Below the pieces are notes generated by a model. That model worked only from the letters and a program-made list of their open reading frames with translations, was not told where the DNA came from and did no database searches. Shown piece after piece: positions 33,221 through 35,132 of a stretch of DNA of 35,132 nucleotides. Position 1 is the stretch's first letter; every line of letters starts with the position of its first letter. The position numbers and the translations under genes were made by a program. Source of the DNA: Gammaproteobacteria bacterium (GTDB taxonomy: Bacteria > Pseudomonadota > Gammaproteobacteria > Beggiatoales > Beggiatoaceae); the NCBI GenBank assembly GCA_003645255.1, contig QNES01000025.1, positions 1 to 35,132 of the forward strand. The letters run 5' to 3'.

Positions 33221-33736
33221 TTAATTGATTAGTGGAACGAATTGACTTAAAACACTAAATGTCAATAGGTATATTATTACCGTTAAAATGGAAGCTAAGA
33301 AAAAATGTATTTCCAAGGCATGGTGCAAAATATGAGTATAAACGACAAAATTCCAGACGATGATGCTTATTAATAATAACACCGGCAGACTCACATCGCC
33401 TTCATAAAATTCTATCCAAAATACCCAGGGCAGACTTAGTATTCCGAACACACAACCGGTACCTGCAACGGCAATCAGCGTCTGCGTAATCCGCGTTGGA
33501 TAATGGGCAGTATACAATAAACTGCTCGTTAAAATTACCAGCAAACCTGTATCACCAATAGTCAATAAAATAGCGTCTTTCACTGAAAATTGCATCAATG
33601 ATAATACCCCACTTATCGTTGTATAAAATAGTAAAGTCAGGGCTAAAAAAATACTTGATGTTGGTAGATCCTGTGGACCTGAACGCAAGCGACAAAGGTT
33701 AAAAAAGGATAGCCAAATGGTATGTAGTGGATGCAT
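33221..33736 (-). CDS. Small polytopic membrane protein of unknown function
   Basis: 171-aa inner-membrane protein from the ATG at 33736; a TTG nine codons earlier is possible but less likely. After a short polar N-terminus (MHPLHTIWLSFFNLCRLRSG, then PQDLPTS) come about five membrane helices: IFLALTLLFYTTISGVLSL, AILLTIGDTGLLVILTSSLL, TLIAVAGTGCVFGILSLPWV, LPVLLLISIIVWNFVVYTHI and FFLASILTVIIYLLTFSVL. There are few conserved polar residues (HILHHALE near residue 140). Reminiscent of small Yip1-like membrane proteins, but I cannot assign it. Coupled to mpl (1-nt gap), which hints at an envelope role. No clear Shine-Dalgarno. Confidence 0.75.
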   Translation of the reverse strand: MHPLHTIWLSFFNLCRLRSGPQDLPTSSIFLALTLLFYTTISGVLSLMQFSVKDAILLTIGDTGLLVILTSSLLYTAHYPTRITQTLIAVAGTGCVFGILSLPWVFWIEFYEGDVSLPVLLLISIIVWNFVVYTHILHHALEIHFFLASILTVIIYLLTFSVLSQFVPLIN

Positions 33737-33939
33737 ATAGTTGATAAAAATATCAATAGACAATAATTTATAAGTTTTAAAAAGGTTTATAATATACTAG
33801 TATGAAAAAGTATTCAAACATTTTAGAAAAAAATTTGCTGCATTTCTGCCAAGATAGCGTTGAGAGATATAGCTTTGCCTTATTGAACAGTTATTAGATA
33901 TGTCCCTTAATAATAATTTTTGAACTATTTTCAAGTTTC

Positions 33940-33955
33940 AAATCTGTCAGGTTTT
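33940..33955. repeat. Degenerate AATCTGTCAGGTTTTT copy
   Basis: Single-arm relative of the AACCTGTCAGGTT family in the 255-bp gap (33737-33991) downstream of the FGE-domain gene. The gap otherwise shows only AT-rich sequence. Confidence 0.45.
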
Positions 33956-33991
33956 TGTAGCGAGTTTTATAAATTATTTTGTACACGTTCC

Positions 33992-35122
33992 TTACATTCT
34001 AACCAGGCGAAAACCAAATCCATAAAAACGAACATCAGCTTTCATCCAATTGCGGTTTGCGCTACGCACATTCCCTGGTTTGTCATACCAAGAACCGCCA
34101 CGGATGGTACGATAATTTTGACTATTTTCATGACTGATACATTGTTGTTCTTTGCCAGTATATTGACTTTCATATTCTGAACAAGTCCACTCCCAAACAT
34201 TTCCGGCTGTATCATAGAGTCCAAAGGCATTGGCAGTAAAAGAACCCACTGGTGCTGTTTGTTTATTATCCCATTGACTGTTACATCCATCACAGACACT
34301 TTGATTAGAACCTATTTCATTGCCCCACCAATATTGACTGTTTGTTTCTGCTCGTGCTGCATATTCCCATTCCGTTTCGGTGGGTAAACGATATTGTTGC
34401 CCTGTTTGTTCACTCAACCAGGTAGCATAAGCCGTTGCGTCTTGCCAGGAAATATTAATGACCGGTCGTAGTGAACGTCCCCACCCTTCATCATTCGGTT
34501 TTTCCCATCCCGTCGCTTCGGCAAAGCGGTCATATTCTTCAAATGTTATTTCATAGCGTCCCATAGCAAAATGATTGAGCGAGAACCAATGCACCGGTTG
34601 CTCATCTTTATATCCCTTATTTTGAATATCGCCCATCTGAAATCGACCCGCTGGTATCACCACCATTTCTGGTCCTAAACGACCATCTTGTAAGCTATCA
34701 CGGATAATATTGCCAGGAATTTTAGCACCTGCTTCTTGTATAGCGGTTTGAAGTTGACTCAAGCGCAACATTTGAGTGGCTATCTGTTGTTTTAATTCAT
34801 TTAAGCGTTCTTCTTCTATTCCTTTGTTTTTTGATATATCTTCAAGTTGCGACTGGGATTTTTCAATAGCTTGCACTAGGGCAGTTTGTTCCAATTTTAA
34901 ATGTGTTAAACGTGCCGTTTCAGCCGCTGTTTCATCTTGTATTCTTTGTATTTTCTGTGAGTGCTGTGCCTGTAATTGTGCCATTATGTGTTGAGCATAA
35001 AAAAAATACCCCACATTTAATATGGTGGCTATAATGACACCTGTTAAAATCCATCTATTGAAATGTTTTTTGACGGGAGTGTGCGTGCCTAAATTGAGCA
35101 AATGATAGGATTTAGGCAACAT
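33992..35122 (-). CDS. Membrane-anchored FGE/SUMF1-domain protein
   Basis: 376-aa protein: a membrane anchor at about 25-44 (WILTGVIIATILNVGYFFYA), a long coiled coil (about 48-130, Gln/Glu/Leu-rich) and a formylglycine-generating-enzyme-type (SUMF1) domain (about 150-376). The domain shows MVVIPAGRFQMGD, DEQPVHWFSLNHFAMGRYEI, RLPTETEWEYAARA, NAFGLYDTAGNVWEWTCSEY and IRGGSWYDKPGNVRSANR. True FGE uses an active-site Cys pair in the RGGSW-distal region; here no cysteine follows RGGSW, so it is probably a non-catalytic, ligand-binding member like many found beside kinases and caspases. The ATG at 35122 is the first in the window, but the frame is open to the edge, so the start could be further upstream. 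Confidence 0.85.
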   Translation of the reverse strand: MLPKSYHLLNLGTHTPVKKHFNRWILTGVIIATILNVGYFFYAQHIMAQLQAQHSQKIQRIQDETAAETARLTHLKLEQTALVQAIEKSQSQLEDISKNKGIEEERLNELKQQIATQMLRLSQLQTAIQEAGAKIPGNIIRDSLQDGRLGPEMVVIPAGRFQMGDIQNKGYKDEQPVHWFSLNHFAMGRYEITFEEYDRFAEATGWEKPNDEGWGRSLRPVINISWQDATAYATWLSEQTGQQYRLPTETEWEYAARAETNSQYWWGNEIGSNQSVCDGCNSQWDNKQTAPVGSFTANAFGLYDTAGNVWEWTCSEYESQYTGKEQQCISHENSQNYRTIRGGSWYDKPGNVRSANRNWMKADVRFYGFGFRLVRM

Positions 35123-35132
35123 TGCTTCAGCC

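Noticed and set aside
3717-33955. Dispersed palindromes as a CRISPR array
   Set aside because: Copies are scattered, palindromic and without regular spacers; no cas gene is present.

Overview
The window reads as chromosome of a low-GC gammaproteobacterium, most likely a large sulfur bacterium of the Thiotrichales (Beggiatoa / Thioploca / Thiomargarita group). The housekeeping genes are gammaproteobacterial in type (pepA divergent from lptF, mpl with ubiX, tsaB, pdxJ). The accessory content is typical of that group: TPR-CHAT proteases, CHASE2 receptors, MORN repeats, a formylglycine-generating-enzyme-like (FGE) protein, XisI, Rpn-type nucleases and many dispersed palindromes. TAACTGA heptamers in front of genes also fit; I recall such repeats being reported from Beggiatoaceae. 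The lineage is inferred from content only. No rRNA, tRNA or CRISPR array was recognised.

Layout. 1-5734: TPR-CHAT protease (5' end outside the window), Rpn-like PD-(D/E)XK nuclease, exported FecR-like protein, XisI and a CHASE2 membrane protein, all on +. 5731-7869 (-): nadA and an unrecognised 290-aa protein. 8164-10303 (+): wreck of a hydantoinase/5-oxoprolinase (hyuA-hyuB) gene followed by the 3' remnant of an Rpn-type nuclease. 10444-12955 (-): tsaB and pepA. 13286-16709 (+): lptF, with a divergent two-domain Clp-like AAA+ ATPase where lptG usually sits. 16761-19030: accessory island with a VapBC-like pair between two copies of a 134-bp palindromic element, then a HEPN gene overlapping an unknown partner. 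19269-21725 (-): exported TPR-CHAT protein. 22070-23939 (+): arsM and pdxJ. 24146-28463 (-): CHASE2-adenylate cyclase, trpC, trpD. 28464-29754: 1.3 kb without a credible gene but full of nested inverted repeats. 29755-35122 (-): MORN protein, ubiX, mpl, a small membrane protein and a membrane-anchored FGE-domain protein.

How it fits together. Core genes cover NAD, PLP, tryptophan, ubiquinone cofactor, t6A tRNA modification, murein recycling and LPS export. Around them lie sensing and stress modules (two CHAT, two CHASE2, two toxin-antitoxin-like pairs) and insertional debris. Best candidates for something undescribed: (1) a TAACTGA heptamer exactly 2 nt before the start codon of four genes that lack a Shine-Dalgarno sequence; (2) the HEPN/unknown-partner overlapping pair; (3) the CHAT / FecR-like / CHASE2 set; (4) the Clp-like ATPase with an altered first Walker B and no visible second pore loop.
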